Positions 1-9,341 are shown, counted from the stretch's first letter. The stretch: 64,000 nucleotides of DNA from Gammaproteobacteria bacterium (GCA_013152415.1 JAADGI010000030.1:36671-100670), one strand, 5' to 3'. The notes: generated by a model not told the origin, from the letters alone. Made by a program: numbers and translations.

Positions 1-703
1 TATAACGCACGAGGTTCCAACGTCCCGATCGTTCAAACAGACAAACATGCAACAGTGGGTCCGTGATCCTGGCGGCGGCATCCAGGATATATCGACCGGC
101 ATAATAACGGCCATTGGCCACAACCACCGAGGCGGCGTGGTAATCGACCCCGTCCACGGTGACATTCAAGAGGTGATCATCACCCTGGATCAATTGCCTG
201 ATAGCCTCCACCCCGTAGGCACCTTTTCCCAGCCACCGTTTTAGACCGAGATGGACCCCAGCAACAACCCGTGCATCGTACCCGACCCCTACCATGGCAA
301 TGAACACCCGTCCGTCGATACGGCCCAGGCTGATTTTCTGAATGGCCCCCCACAAAATTGTCTCAGCAATCTGTTGTGGCGCCACACCCAATCCAATCTC
401 GGCGGCAATCACATTGGCGGTACCCATGGGCAACAAGGCCAAGGGGATGTCGCGCCCCAGCAAGCCATTGGCCACCTCATTGATGGTGCCATCACCACCG
501 GCGGCCACGATCACATCCACATCTTTCGCATCACGGGCAAAAGATTCGGCGTCACCGGGCCGACCCGTCGGCTGTAACATCACCTCACTACCCGACCCTT
601 GCAACAACGCAATCACGGCCTGCAGGCGCTGATGCCGCCGACCGCCAGCAGTAGGGTTAAAGATGACACTGATACGTTTAGGTTTTTGTATTGAGATGCC
701 CAT
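1..703 (-). CDS. Diacylglycerol/lipid kinase family protein (C-terminus beyond window)
   Basis: Leftward frame that runs off the window edge; 234 codons are visible from the ATG at 703. Residues 16-21 (NPTAGG) and 69-76 (GGDGTINE) are the nucleotide-binding motifs of the DagK/YegS lipid kinase fold, followed by LPMGTANV at 91-98. Family members phosphorylate diacylglycerol or related lipids at the membrane with ATP. About 60-80 C-terminal residues should lie outside. It is divergent from the aldolase gene at 862. The family is clear; the lipid substrate is not. Confidence 0.88.
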   Translation of the reverse strand, partial: MGISIQKPKRISVIFNPTAGGRRHQRLQAVIALLQGSGSEVMLQPTGRPGDAESFARDAKDVDVIVAAGGDGTINEVANGLLGRDIPLALLPMGTANVIAAEIGLGVAPQQIAETILWGAIQKISLGRIDGRVFIAMVGVGYDARVVAGVHLGLKRWLGKGAYGVEAIRQLIQGDDHLLNVTVDGVDYHAASVVVANGRYYAGRYILDAAARITDPLLHVCLFERSGRWNLVRY

Positions 704-734
704 AACAAAATATTTTTCTGTCCCCTCATCCTAG

Positions 735-755
735 CCTTCTCCCTGGGGGAGAAGG
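735..755. repeat. Short palindromic intergenic repeat
   Basis: CCTTCTCCC and GGGAGAAGG form a perfect 9-bp hairpin with a 3-nt loop. It lies between the divergent lipid kinase and aldolase genes. A related but imperfect copy (ccttctccctgagggagaga) lies near 41743. Such sequences are common dispersed repeats in gammaproteobacteria; no poly-T tract follows, so a terminator is less likely. Confidence 0.55.
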
Positions 756-861
756 AAGCACCTATTGGCGGTAGCCAGCTGCCTCCCTAACGGAAGTAGC
801 ACCAAAATGATACAAGATCGAATATACTCGTTCTTTCCAGCACCAGAGCATACCCAACTTT

Positions 862-2835
862 ATGAAAAGTCTTTGGAACGATAGTGATGCCGCTCAGTAT
901 CAAGGCGACCTGGACCTGCGGGTCTACACCTCGCGCCTGCTAGGACAAGACCCCAGCCTGGTATTGCACGGTGGCGGCAATACCTCTGTCAAGATCACCG
1001 AAACCAACCTTGTTGGTGACGAGGAGGAAATACTCTACGTCAAGGGTAGCGGCTGGGACCTGGAGACCATCGAGGCCGCCGGTTTCGCGCCGGTGCGCAT
1101 GGCCCATTTGCTCAAGCTGGCCAAGCTTCAGAGCCTGTCCGACCCGCAGATGGTGAATGAACTCAAGACCCAGATGACCAACGCCGCTGCACCGTCGCCC
1201 TCGGTAGAAACCATCCTCCATGCCACCCTGCCCTACAAGTATGTGGATCATACCCATGCGGATGCCATTGTCTCTATCACCAATACTGCCGAAGGTGAAC
1301 AACGGATTCGTAGCCTCTATGGCGACACCGTGGTCATCATCCCCTATGTGATGCCAGGCTTTGATCTGGCGCGACTCTGCGCCCAGCGTTTTGCCGCCGA
1401 GGCCCATGACAACACACTGGGCATGGTGCTGATGAACCACGGCATTTTTTCCTTTGCCGATAGCGCCCAATTGGCCTACCAGCGCATGATCGACCTGGTG
1501 ACCCTGGCCGAGGACTATCTTGCCAGCAAGGGCGCCTGGGAAGTACCGCCAGCTACAGCCCAACCAAGCAAGGCGTCTATACGGGGTTCGATGGCAGCAC
1601 TACGCCAGGACATCTCTCGGGTAGCAGGTTTCCCAATGATTCTCGCCCACCAAAATAACAACAAGGGCCTCGCCTTTGCGCAGCACCCGGAGGTGAGCAG
1701 CCTGTCTCAACAAGGGCCGGCGACACCGGACCATGTGATCCGCACCAAATCCACGCCCATGCTGGATCGCGATACCGATGGATTTGCGCGTCACTATAAA
1801 GAGTACTTTGACACCCACGCCCCCCATGCCAAACAACCCAAGACCATGCTCGACCCAGCGCCGCGGGTTGTCCTCGACCCTGAACTGGGACTGTGCACCG
1901 TCGGCCGTAGCGCCAAGGATGCAGGCATTAGCGCCGACATCTATGACCACACCATTGACGTGATTTTACGGGCCACTGCCCTGGGAGGATTTAAAGCCCT
2001 GCCCGCAAAGGACCTCTTCGACATGGAGTACTGGGACCTGGAACAGGCCAAGCTAAACAAGTCCGGTGCACCACCGGTCTTTGCCGGTGAGGTCGCGCTG
2101 ATTACCGGCGCTGCCTCCGGTATCGGCAAGGCCTGTGTGGAGGCCATGCTCAAGCGCGGTGCCGCCGTCATCGCCCTGGACATCAACGCGGATATCACCA
2201 CGCTGCACCCAAGAAAAGATTATTGCGGCATACCGTGTGACATTTCAGACAAGGAACAACTCAACAGTGCATTGGAAACCGGAATCAAGGCCTTTGGTGG
2301 CCTCGATATGTTGGTCCTCAATGCCGGTGTGTTCCCTGGGGGTAAACGCATCGCCTGCCTTGAAGACGATGAATGGCATCAGGTCCTCAAAGTGAATCTC
2401 GATGCCAATCTGGCCTTGATGCGCCAGTGCCATCCGCTGCTCAAGCTCGCACCTCGAAACGGCCGTGTGCTCATCATGGGTTCCAAGAATGTCCTCGCCC
2501 CCGGACCTGGGGCCGCAGCCTATTCGGCCTCCAAGGCCGCCCTGATCCAACTCATGCGTATCGCCGCCCTGGAGTGGGCCGATGACGGCATCCGCATCAA
2601 TGCCTTGCACCCTGATGCGGTATTCGACACCGCCATCTGGACCGATGAAGTGCTCGCCGCAAGGGCCGCTCACTATGGTATGAGCGTGGATGACTACAAG
2701 CGCAAAAACCTGCTCAAGACCGAGATCCGCAGCCAGGATGTCGCGGAACTGGCCGCCGAGATGTGTGGGCCACTATTTGCCAAGACCACCGCCGCCCAAG
2801 TGCCCATTGATGGCGGCAATGAGCGGGTGATCTGA
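862..2835 (+). CDS. Bifunctional class II aldolase / short-chain dehydrogenase
   Basis: 657-residue fusion. The N-terminal half is a class II aldolase/adducin domain, with a phosphate-binding-like segment HGGGNTSVK at 36-44, zinc ligands in HTHAD at 130-134 and NHG at 192-194. The C-terminal third is a short-chain dehydrogenase with TGAASGIG near 414-421, NAG, and the catalytic Y554xxxK558 (YSASK). The architecture matches the rhamnulose-1-phosphate aldolase/lactaldehyde dehydrogenase type (YuxG/RhaEW-like), which would cleave a sugar phosphate and oxidise or reduce the aldehyde product. No rhamnose genes lie nearby, so the substrate is open. A decayed copy of its 3' end lies at 7271-7392. 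Confidence 0.9.
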   Translation: MKSLWNDSDAAQYQGDLDLRVYTSRLLGQDPSLVLHGGGNTSVKITETNLVGDEEEILYVKGSGWDLETIEAAGFAPVRMAHLLKLAKLQSLSDPQMVNELKTQMTNAAAPSPSVETILHATLPYKYVDHTHADAIVSITNTAEGEQRIRSLYGDTVVIIPYVMPGFDLARLCAQRFAAEAHDNTLGMVLMNHGIFSFADSAQLAYQRMIDLVTLAEDYLASKGAWEVPPATAQPSKASIRGSMAALRQDISRVAGFPMILAHQNNNKGLAFAQHPEVSSLSQQGPATPDHVIRTKSTPMLDRDTDGFARHYKEYFDTHAPHAKQPKTMLDPAPRVVLDPELGLCTVGRSAKDAGISADIYDHTIDVILRATALGGFKALPAKDLFDMEYWDLEQAKLNKSGAPPVFAGEVALITGAASGIGKACVEAMLKRGAAVIALDINADITTLHPRKDYCGIPCDISDKEQLNSALETGIKAFGGLDMLVLNAGVFPGGKRIACLEDDEWHQVLKVNLDANLALMRQCHPLLKLAPRNGRVLIMGSKNVLAPGPGAAAYSASKAALIQLMRIAALEWADDGIRINALHPDAVFDTAIWTDEVLAARAAHYGMSVDDYKRKNLLKTEIRSQDVAELAAEMCGPLFAKTTAAQVPIDGGNERVI

Positions 2836-2950
2836 AAATGGACCGGAGGTCCGTCGAACTTGGCCCTTCCTGAGGGGCCTAGGCATTGATGCCTACAGTG
2901 GTCTGCTTATGCGCTTCGTTGTGTACATTGAAAGTGACGGGTAGCGCCCA

Positions 2951-4186
2951 TCAGAAATAATACTTCAGTGCAAGTTGAACAAAGCTGTCCTTGCGCAAAA
3001 AATCCAAGAGCGGGTCTTTTCCCGCGTCCATAAATACGTAGGCATCCAGTTTTACTTTCCACCTGTCGCCGATTCTGCGGCTTGCTTCTAACTGAAACAC
3101 CGAGGAATGGTTGTCGATATCCTGAATGAATCCTGCCAATATCTCGGAGGAGGCCATATCGTTAAATGCCAGACGCAACCCAATCAAATAGTCATTATTA
3201 AGGAAGGTATTAAACCGGCTACTGACATAACCGCTGGCAACAAGCGCATTTATATCCAAATCATAATCGCGGCTGTCGTACAAATATTCTACGATCAGGC
3301 CAAGGTCCTTGCCACGCAAGCCGGGGCCTGAAAAGGTATATTCGAAGCCCGCATCCACGGCGTAAAAGTTACCGTCTGCCTGCCCACTACGGTAGATGGT
3401 CTCCAGCTTCCACAACCAGGCTTCACTGACATACTGCAGATCAAGCCCCGTCTGGTTGATGATTTCGTAAAAGGGGATGATGCCGAGGTTCCCATTGTTG
3501 TCAAATTCCGGAAGATATGCAGGATCCCGGGTTGTGCCGTAGAAATGGGAGACGCCGATGTCCAGGCTCCCTATGGTGTTGCTGTAACGCAACGCATAGT
3601 CGACATGACGCTCCTTGTCTTCACTTTCGTACGCGGCCCCACGCCCAGTGTCGATAAACGGATCAAACCGCAGGCGTCCCCCGCGCCCCGGAAACGTCCG
3701 CTCGCGAAAATAAGGAAGGGCAAAGAAATCCAGGGTTCCTTGATCGGTCAGCAGCGTAAAATTAGCCATAGGCTGGCCCAACTTCTCTTCCCCGCCAATC
3801 GACTCTACAAGGTCAGTTTGATTGATAACATCAACGAGGTGGCTCGCTTCCGTCACCCCCCAAAAGACCTTTCCAATCCCGACCCGGAGTTCATAATTTT
3901 TCTTGGGCCAAAGTAACATGGCCTCCCTGATGTCAAAACGCGTTCGTTGGTTGTCCGCGCTGTCATAACGGTAAAAGGGCACAAAGGTGAACGAGCGCCC
4001 ACCTGCCCACTCCTGATAAAGCTCAGGCTGGATGGCGACCGAAACGCTGTTCTGTCGCTGCCCTTCATAGGGCGGACTGTCGGGAAAATATCTTCCTTCC
4101 AGTTCAATCCAGCCCCCGAGCCCCGCAGCCATAGCTGGACGACTAAAGGCGATCAGAATTGCCAGCAAATATATAGCGAATTTCAT
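2951..4186 (-). CDS. Outer-membrane beta-barrel protein next to an RND exporter
   Basis: About 411 residues from the ATG at 4186, which opens a classical signal peptide ending in AMA; a GTG four codons upstream would put charged-free residues before it and is less convincing. The mature part is rich in alternating aromatic and polar residues and ends in LALKYYF, the aromatic C-terminus of outer-membrane barrels. It follows the LolA-like remnant and the MMPL transporter on the same strand. In related bacteria this trio forms an exporter gene cluster for hydrophobic compounds. Function beyond an outer-membrane porin-like role is not known. Confidence 0.7.
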   Translation of the reverse strand: MKFAIYLLAILIAFSRPAMAAGLGGWIELEGRYFPDSPPYEGQRQNSVSVAIQPELYQEWAGGRSFTFVPFYRYDSADNQRTRFDIREAMLLWPKKNYELRVGIGKVFWGVTEASHLVDVINQTDLVESIGGEEKLGQPMANFTLLTDQGTLDFFALPYFRERTFPGRGGRLRFDPFIDTGRGAAYESEDKERHVDYALRYSNTIGSLDIGVSHFYGTTRDPAYLPEFDNNGNLGIIPFYEIINQTGLDLQYVSEAWLWKLETIYRSGQADGNFYAVDAGFEYTFSGPGLRGKDLGLIVEYLYDSRDYDLDINALVASGYVSSRFNTFLNNDYLIGLRLAFNDMASSEILAGFIQDIDNHSSVFQLEASRRIGDRWKVKLDAYVFMDAGKDPLLDFLRKDSFVQLALKYYF

Positions 4187-4208
4187 AAGCAGAACCACTG
4201 ATAAAGCA

Positions 4209-4607
4209 TCAACGCATGCGTTTCAGCCGGTTTTGTGTAAAGTCTTCGTTCTTCAGCCCATCCCTGAATTCAAATTTTTCATACCCCAATCTGGTTTTCT
4301 TGCCAGTCTGTCGATTGACCCTATACACATTGTGTGGCTCACCAGTATTTACCAAGGTGCCGCTGTACTCACCGAAGCTAAGCGTCTTCAGCAGATCGCC
4401 CTTGCAGTCACAGTAGTCAATACGCTGCAGACGATACTCGTCCTTGTCGTACCAGGCGACTTGACGAGTATAGCCCGAATTTTTATACCGCGGGCGTTGC
4501 TCCAACACAAAGCACCCTGACTCGTCACAAGACTCATCACGCAGCCATTTATAATCGTACTCCTTCAGCTCCTGGGAACTGGTGCCCTCATAGGCAAACT
4601 CACTGCC
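4209..4607 (-). pseudogene. 5'-truncated outer-membrane lipoprotein-sorting (LolA-like) gene
   Basis: From 4607 the minus strand reads GSEFAYE, then a segment with SQELKEYDYKWL, YTRQVAWYDKDEYR, LLKTLSFGEY and the ending DFTQNRLKRMR. These are hallmarks of the second half of the LolA-like protein family (PF17131) that usually follows MMPL transporters. About the first 130 residues, including the signal peptide, are missing. The frame starts inside the 3' end of the RND gene, whose stop overlaps it, and no plausible start or signal sequence precedes it. A deletion joining the two genes is the simplest reading. An internal GTG at 4508 could start a 99-residue product, but it would be cytoplasmic and probably non-functional. 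Confidence 0.75.
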
Positions 4608-6933
4608 GACAGGTGGTGCAATTGCATTGCTTGTCTTTATCCATGAACATTAATAATACCGGTAGCAGTAGAAAATCCATCGCCAGGGCCACAGCAACTG
4701 CCATGACAGTGAGAACACCCATGTCGACATTGAGCTTGTAACTGGAAAAGGCCAGCACGGAAAAGCCTGCGATCATGATCAAGGTGGTCACCCACAAGGC
4801 CTTGCCGACATGGGAAAAACTGTAGCGAATGGCGTCGTGGGTACTAATACTATGTTCGCGTTTGGCGCGGTGGTACTTGCTGAGTATATGGACCGTGTCG
4901 TCAACGATAAGCCCCATGCTGGTGGCCGTGATCATGGAAGCGATGATGCCAATTTCACCAACGAAGATCGCCCACAATCCAAATGTAACCAGTACCGGCA
5001 GGAAATTGGGGATCAGGCTGATCAGGCCCAGGCGGATGCTGCGTAGGGCGAGCACCAGCGTTAAGGAAATCAACACAAAGGCCAGGGCGGTGCCACCCAG
5101 CATACCGATAATATTCCGCATCGCAAGATTTACGAACATGACAATGGTGCCTGTTGCCTTGGCCTGCATGGGCGGCGGCATATTTTCCGCCAGCCACGAT
5201 TCCGTGCGCTCAATCACCTCGATTATCTGTTTTTGCGGGAGGGTGTCCAGGGTCACCGTCAACCGGGTTGCGGATTTATCCAGATTGATCTGGCTGTTGA
5301 GATCAAGACCGTAGGGCAGAGACATTTCGTATAACAACAGATACTGAGCCGCCAGTTCGCGCCTGTCGGGCAGGCGATACCAGCCGGGATCGTCACCGTG
5401 CATGGATTTGTTCAGCCGTTTCATGACATGAATTAAGCTGTTGACATGAGTAATCTCCGGCTGTGCACGCAACCAGACCGTAAAGGACTCCAGTTGTTTT
5501 AGATATTCGGGCTCAGAAATACCGCCGGTCTCGCCGGATTCGATGGAAAATTCCAGAACATAAGGGCCCGTAAGGTTAGCGGTGGCGAAATCCGTATCGA
5601 CACGAAACGGAATACTTTCGTCAAACCATTGAATAAACCGGTCATCCAGTTCGAGACGGGGAATGAAGGAAACGATTATAAGGCTCAGGGCCATCATGCC
5701 CCAGAACAATGGCACGCGCCGGCCAACCACGAAATCACCGAAGCGTTCCATAGCCAGGCGCCGATCGCTCGTTTGCGGTCTAATACGCAGCGGCAAGAGT
5801 GATATCAGCGCAGGCAGGAAGCTCATGGAGAATATCCACGCCACAACAACACCGATGGCCGTGATGTTACCAAGTTCGTTAAACGGCGGTGAATCAGAAA
5901 AATTGAGGCTCAGGAAACCGATACCCGTAGTCAACGTGGTCAGAAATACCGGCTCGGCATTGATCCATAGACTTTCCACCAAGGCGTCATGTTTCGAACG
6001 GCCAGCGCGCACTTCCTGGAAGGTGGTCAACAGGATATGCACACTGTCAGCCATCGCCAAGGTCAGAATAATAATCGGCGCCAACGCGGTCGATGCGTTC
6101 ATCTTGATGCCGAACCAGGACATGAGCCCCAGGGCAATGACTACCGACAGACTGACCACCAGCAATGTCACCACCGTGCCGGAAACCGAGCGCAAGAACA
6201 CCAACAGCAGCGTGATCATCAGGCCGTACATCACCGGTACCAGGACGTATGAATCCGATTCACTGACCTGGATCTCTGCTGCACTAAAAATGGCGATACC
6301 GGTGAGCGCCACCGTCAAATCGGGATGGGCGGCGCGCAGCTTTGCCGCCAGGTTTTCGGCATAGGCCACTGATTCCGGCAGGTGCCTGGTGTGGTCCGTG
6401 CCGGGAAACTGCAAGGTCACCGAGACGCCGGTAGTACCACCGTCGTAGGCGATCAAGCGCCCCGCCAACGCCGGTTCTTCTAATGCCACAGCCCTGACCC
6501 TGGCCAGGCCAGCGGCATCCAGTGCTTGCGGCCTTTCCACCAGATTGGCCACCGTCAGCTCGTCGCCTGTGGCCTCGGTGTGCTGGTAATTGGTGACAGA
6601 ATCCACGCGAATGGCATACGGAATCTGCCAAGCCTGTTCGGTCAGTTGTTTGACGATCTCCAGAGTCTCTCGGGTGAAAACATTTTTGTCCTTCGGCTGG
6701 AGGACGAAGAGAATATTCTCGGAACTGGTATAGGTATTCTCAAATTTTTTGAAGGCGATGAGTTCGGCATTGTCTTTGCCGAAGTACACTTTGTAATCGG
6801 CGGTGAATGCAAAATCGCGCAAACCCAAACCGGCAGCCAGGGCCGCAAGCAGGCACGTGGCCAACACCGGCCAACGCCAGCGTATAACCCAGCGGGCATA
6901 GGCCGGAACAAATTGTTCAATCTGCTTTTGCAT
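4600..6933 (-). CDS. MMPL/RND family transporter
   Basis: 777 residues from the ATG at 6933, chosen because GAGGG lies about 9 bases upstream and the next residues (MQKQIEQFV) lead straight into TM1. Two RND repeats are visible: TM1, a large periplasmic loop, a five-helix bundle with an internal GIKMNASTALAPIIILTLAM segment, and the same order again with SMGLIVDDTVHI. These are proton-driven exporters of lipids or hydrophobic compounds. The last residues (CNCTTCRQ) are atypical and come from fusion into the LolA-like remnant, so the native C-terminus has probably been replaced. A MITE-like element lies 17 bases upstream of the start. Confidence 0.87.
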   Translation of the reverse strand: MQKQIEQFVPAYARWVIRWRWPVLATCLLAALAAGLGLRDFAFTADYKVYFGKDNAELIAFKKFENTYTSSENILFVLQPKDKNVFTRETLEIVKQLTEQAWQIPYAIRVDSVTNYQHTEATGDELTVANLVERPQALDAAGLARVRAVALEEPALAGRLIAYDGGTTGVSVTLQFPGTDHTRHLPESVAYAENLAAKLRAAHPDLTVALTGIAIFSAAEIQVSESDSYVLVPVMYGLMITLLLVFLRSVSGTVVTLLVVSLSVVIALGLMSWFGIKMNASTALAPIIILTLAMADSVHILLTTFQEVRAGRSKHDALVESLWINAEPVFLTTLTTGIGFLSLNFSDSPPFNELGNITAIGVVVAWIFSMSFLPALISLLPLRIRPQTSDRRLAMERFGDFVVGRRVPLFWGMMALSLIIVSFIPRLELDDRFIQWFDESIPFRVDTDFATANLTGPYVLEFSIESGETGGISEPEYLKQLESFTVWLRAQPEITHVNSLIHVMKRLNKSMHGDDPGWYRLPDRRELAAQYLLLYEMSLPYGLDLNSQINLDKSATRLTVTLDTLPQKQIIEVIERTESWLAENMPPPMQAKATGTIVMFVNLAMRNIIGMLGGTALAFVLISLTLVLALRSIRLGLISLIPNFLPVLVTFGLWAIFVGEIGIIASMITATSMGLIVDDTVHILSKYHRAKREHSISTHDAIRYSFSHVGKALWVTTLIMIAGFSVLAFSSYKLNVDMGVLTVMAVAVALAMDFLLLPVLLMFMDKDKQCNCTTCRQ

Positions 6934-6950
6934 GGCATTTTCCCTCGTTT

Positions 6951-7094
6951 GAGGCTGTGTAAAAACCCAGACATAAACATACTCAGCGTCATACCGGCGA
7001 AGGCCGGTATCCATAATCCTTTGATTTTATTGGTATGTTTTATCTGGACTCCGGCCTTCGCCTTCGGAGTGACGACGACTTTTTACACAGCCTC
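6951..7094. mobile_element. 144-bp MITE-like element with perfect 15-bp terminal inverted repeats
   Basis: The ends gaggctgtgtaaaaa (6951-6965) and tttttacacagcctc (7080-7094) are exact reverse complements. Inside, two REP-like palindromes (ACCGGCGAAGGCCGGT and CCGGCCTTCGCC) can pair with each other, so the whole element folds into one long hairpin. The termini differ at only two positions from gaggctgtagaaaaa, the end of the IS1182-like fragments at 59800-59814 and 62772-62786. It has no coding capacity. No exact target duplication was seen. Confidence 0.75.
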
Positions 7095-7270
7095 ATTTGG
7101 CGGCATCCAATGCCGTGTGGGGCGCACACCGAGGTGTAGCTGACGGATATCAATCACCCTAGCCTCAAAATGGGGTCGCCACAATCGGAAAATGAACTGC
7201 CGCCCACTGGCCGCACGAACTCCCCGGCCATAACTGTGACATCGAATGGCTGCCAAGTATCAGATTCAAC

Positions 7271-7392
7271 CACAAAAACCTACTCAAACCGAGATCCGCA
7301 ACCAGGATGTCACCGAGACGTGGGCTGCTATTTGCCAAGACCACCGCTACCCAAGCGCCCACTGACGGTGGCATAAGCGGTGATCTGAGAAA
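7271..7392 (+). pseudogene. Decayed copy of the 3' end of the aldolase/dehydrogenase gene
   Basis: The sequence aligns almost base for base with 2701-2837, the last 45 codons of the fusion gene, with a few small deletions. A frame inside it still reads LLFAKTTATQAPTDGG against PLFAKTTAAQVPIDGG in the intact gene. Frames are broken and no start exists. The two copies flank the RND cluster, which suggests duplication or insertion between copies of this gene. Confidence 0.85.
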
Positions 7393-7399
7393 GACTGAT

Positions 7400-8296
7400 T
7401 TAATCCTTAAGGTGTTTGCGCAGAAACTGCGCGGTGCGTTGCATGGCATCCTTGGAAGCCAAATCATCGGCAAAGGTGCGCACATTGGGTGGGCGAAAGT
7501 CGAAGCCGCGACCGACACCGGGATAGACAATGAGCCGGATATCCCGTTTTTTCTCCTTGAGGGATTCATAGACGAAGATAATGGGACGTTGCCTCTGGTA
7601 TTGATCATGCTCACCCATAAAGATCAGGGCTGGAACCTTGAGATCCTCCGCCTCAGGGGCATATTTATAGGCCTGCATGGGTTCTGCGGCATTGGGGTCC
7701 TGAAGGTGCGGATAATAGGACACCCAGCAGGCCACCTCTTTATCCTGTTTCTTGTAAGTGACCAGGGCTTTGAGTGTGATATACCCGCCACGGGTATGGG
7801 ACACGGTGCAGATCTTTTTACCTTTGACCTGAGGCAAGGTCAGCAAGAACTCGATACCGCGAGCGGCATCTTTTTCAACTTTATAATCGTGTTCAATGGG
7901 AAATTTGTCGATAAAATTGGCAAACCATAAGTCCGGCGCCAATACCACAAAACCCCGTGCCGCCAGACGCCGTGGATGAAGCAAGGTCAATTCATCCAAA
8001 CCGCGACGCCCGTGCTGGAACAACACCCCTGGATATTGCTTGCCGTCCTTGGGACGAAACAAATAGGCCGGAACCTCCGTATCCCCACTTTTGTAGCTCA
8101 CACGTTCCATAACTACCTTATGGTTTTGCGGCACCGGGATCCGCCCTTCCTCCCACCAGGCATCATCCCACCACCATTTTTTCTCATCCTGTGGGTACAG
8201 GTATCGCACCCAACTCTTGTCATAGGTGACACCCCAGGGCTCGGCGGCAAACGCGGACATGGATGTCAGGCAAAATAGAAAGATAAGACTGCGCAT
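7400..8296 (-). CDS. Exported dienelactone-hydrolase-like alpha/beta hydrolase, altered catalytic residues
   Basis: 298 residues from the ATG at 8296, which opens a signal peptide (RSLIFLFCLTSMSAFAAE). The central part matches the dienelactone hydrolase family: YLFRPKDGKQYPGVLFQHGR, a nucleophile-elbow region and an acid loop GEHDQ. The elbow, usually G-x-C-x-G-G, reads S-H-T-R-G-G, and the catalytic histidine loop, usually GxGHGF, reads GVGRGF. Only the aspartate of the triad is conserved. It may be inactive or use different chemistry. It ends next to the decayed aldolase fragment. Confidence 0.75.
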   Translation of the reverse strand: MRSLIFLFCLTSMSAFAAEPWGVTYDKSWVRYLYPQDEKKWWWDDAWWEEGRIPVPQNHKVVMERVSYKSGDTEVPAYLFRPKDGKQYPGVLFQHGRRGLDELTLLHPRRLAARGFVVLAPDLWFANFIDKFPIEHDYKVEKDAARGIEFLLTLPQVKGKKICTVSHTRGGYITLKALVTYKKQDKEVACWVSYYPHLQDPNAAEPMQAYKYAPEAEDLKVPALIFMGEHDQYQRQRPIIFVYESLKEKKRDIRLIVYPGVGRGFDFRPPNVRTFADDLASKDAMQRTAQFLRKHLKD

Positions 8297-8447
8297 AGTG
8301 GCGACCTCTCGATTGGTCATTATTTGGATAAGGTAGATCCAGTTATCTGATCTTACTTAACTACTAAGGCGAAACAAAGTAAGAAGACAGGGTGTATATT
8401 GCGAATAATTATGATCTGAACCTCATTTTTTAGTATAAACCAACCAC

Positions 8448-9329
8448 ATGCCATCCTCTAATCTACGCACGACACTACTACCGATATTAGCCTTGCTGCT
8501 CGCGGCCACGCTATGGGGGGTGCTCTGGTATCCACTAAGGTTGCTGGAACATGCCGGTTTGCAGGGGTTATGGACAACCTTAATCATGTATTGCGCCGCA
8601 TCCTTAGTCGGGATCGTGCTGGTCATCCGGCGCTTGCATGAATTTTCCCGCTGCCCTGGGTTATTGCTGCTGATAGCCATCGCGAATGGATGGACCAATG
8701 TCGCATTTATCATTGCCGTTCTTGATGGCAACGTCGTCAGGGTTTTACTCCTGTTTTACCTTTCACCCCTGTGGACAGTAATTTTGGGATGGCTCTTACT
8801 TGGCGAAAGGATATCAGTTTTAGTCGCCCTATCAATTGGCGTTGCCATGTTAGGTGCACTATTGATGCTATGGGAGCCTTCACTGGGTTTCCCATGGCCT
8901 CGCGACAAGATTGACCTGCTGGCAATTTCAGCAGGCTTCGCCTTTGCTGTCTCCAATGTTCTGGTCAGGAAGGCACAGCATGTCTCTGTCACAACCAAAA
9001 CCACAGCGACTTGGCTCGGGGTCAGTGCCCTTGCAGGCTTTTTGCTTTTATATCAATCTGCACCCATACCCACCGTAAGCAGTGATGTGATCATGGGTGC
9101 TGTCGCCCTGGGCATAGGGGGGATCGTTATCATGACACTGGCGGTTCAGTACGGTGTGACTCACATGCCCGTACATCGTTCAGCCGTTATTTTACTATTT
9201 GAAATCGTAGCAGGGGCCCTCTCCTCACAACTGCTCACGAATGAAATCGTGCAACCCATAGAATGGGTCGGTGGATCATTGATTATTCTGGCAGCTTATT
9301 TATCCGCTCACCAGGCAGCAAAAGATTAG
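8448..9329 (+). CDS. EamA/DMT-family permease
   Basis: 293 residues, almost entirely hydrophobic, with ten predicted membrane helices arranged as two EamA repeats. The second half contains the usual pattern of a glycine-rich helix followed by FEIVAGALSSQLL near the end. DMT permeases export amino acids, nucleotides or other small metabolites; no substrate can be assigned. It is divergent from the exported hydrolase and stands alone. Confidence 0.85.
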   Translation: MPSSNLRTTLLPILALLLAATLWGVLWYPLRLLEHAGLQGLWTTLIMYCAASLVGIVLVIRRLHEFSRCPGLLLLIAIANGWTNVAFIIAVLDGNVVRVLLLFYLSPLWTVILGWLLLGERISVLVALSIGVAMLGALLMLWEPSLGFPWPRDKIDLLAISAGFAFAVSNVLVRKAQHVSVTTKTTATWLGVSALAGFLLLYQSAPIPTVSSDVIMGAVALGIGGIVIMTLAVQYGVTHMPVHRSAVILLFEIVAGALSSQLLTNEIVQPIEWVGGSLIILAAYLSAHQAAKD

Positions 9330-9341
9330 GAACCTCTGATT

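Noticed and set aside
1..640. Rightward open frames over the lipid kinase gene
   Set aside because: The leftward frame carries the complete kinase motifs; the rightward ones are its shadows.
2836..2950. Terminator after the aldolase/dehydrogenase gene
   Set aside because: GGCCC...GGGGCC can pair, but there is no T run and the stem is short.
7307..7930. 207-codon rightward open frame
   Set aside because: Only its first part matches the aldolase gene end; the rest is antisense to the exported hydrolase.
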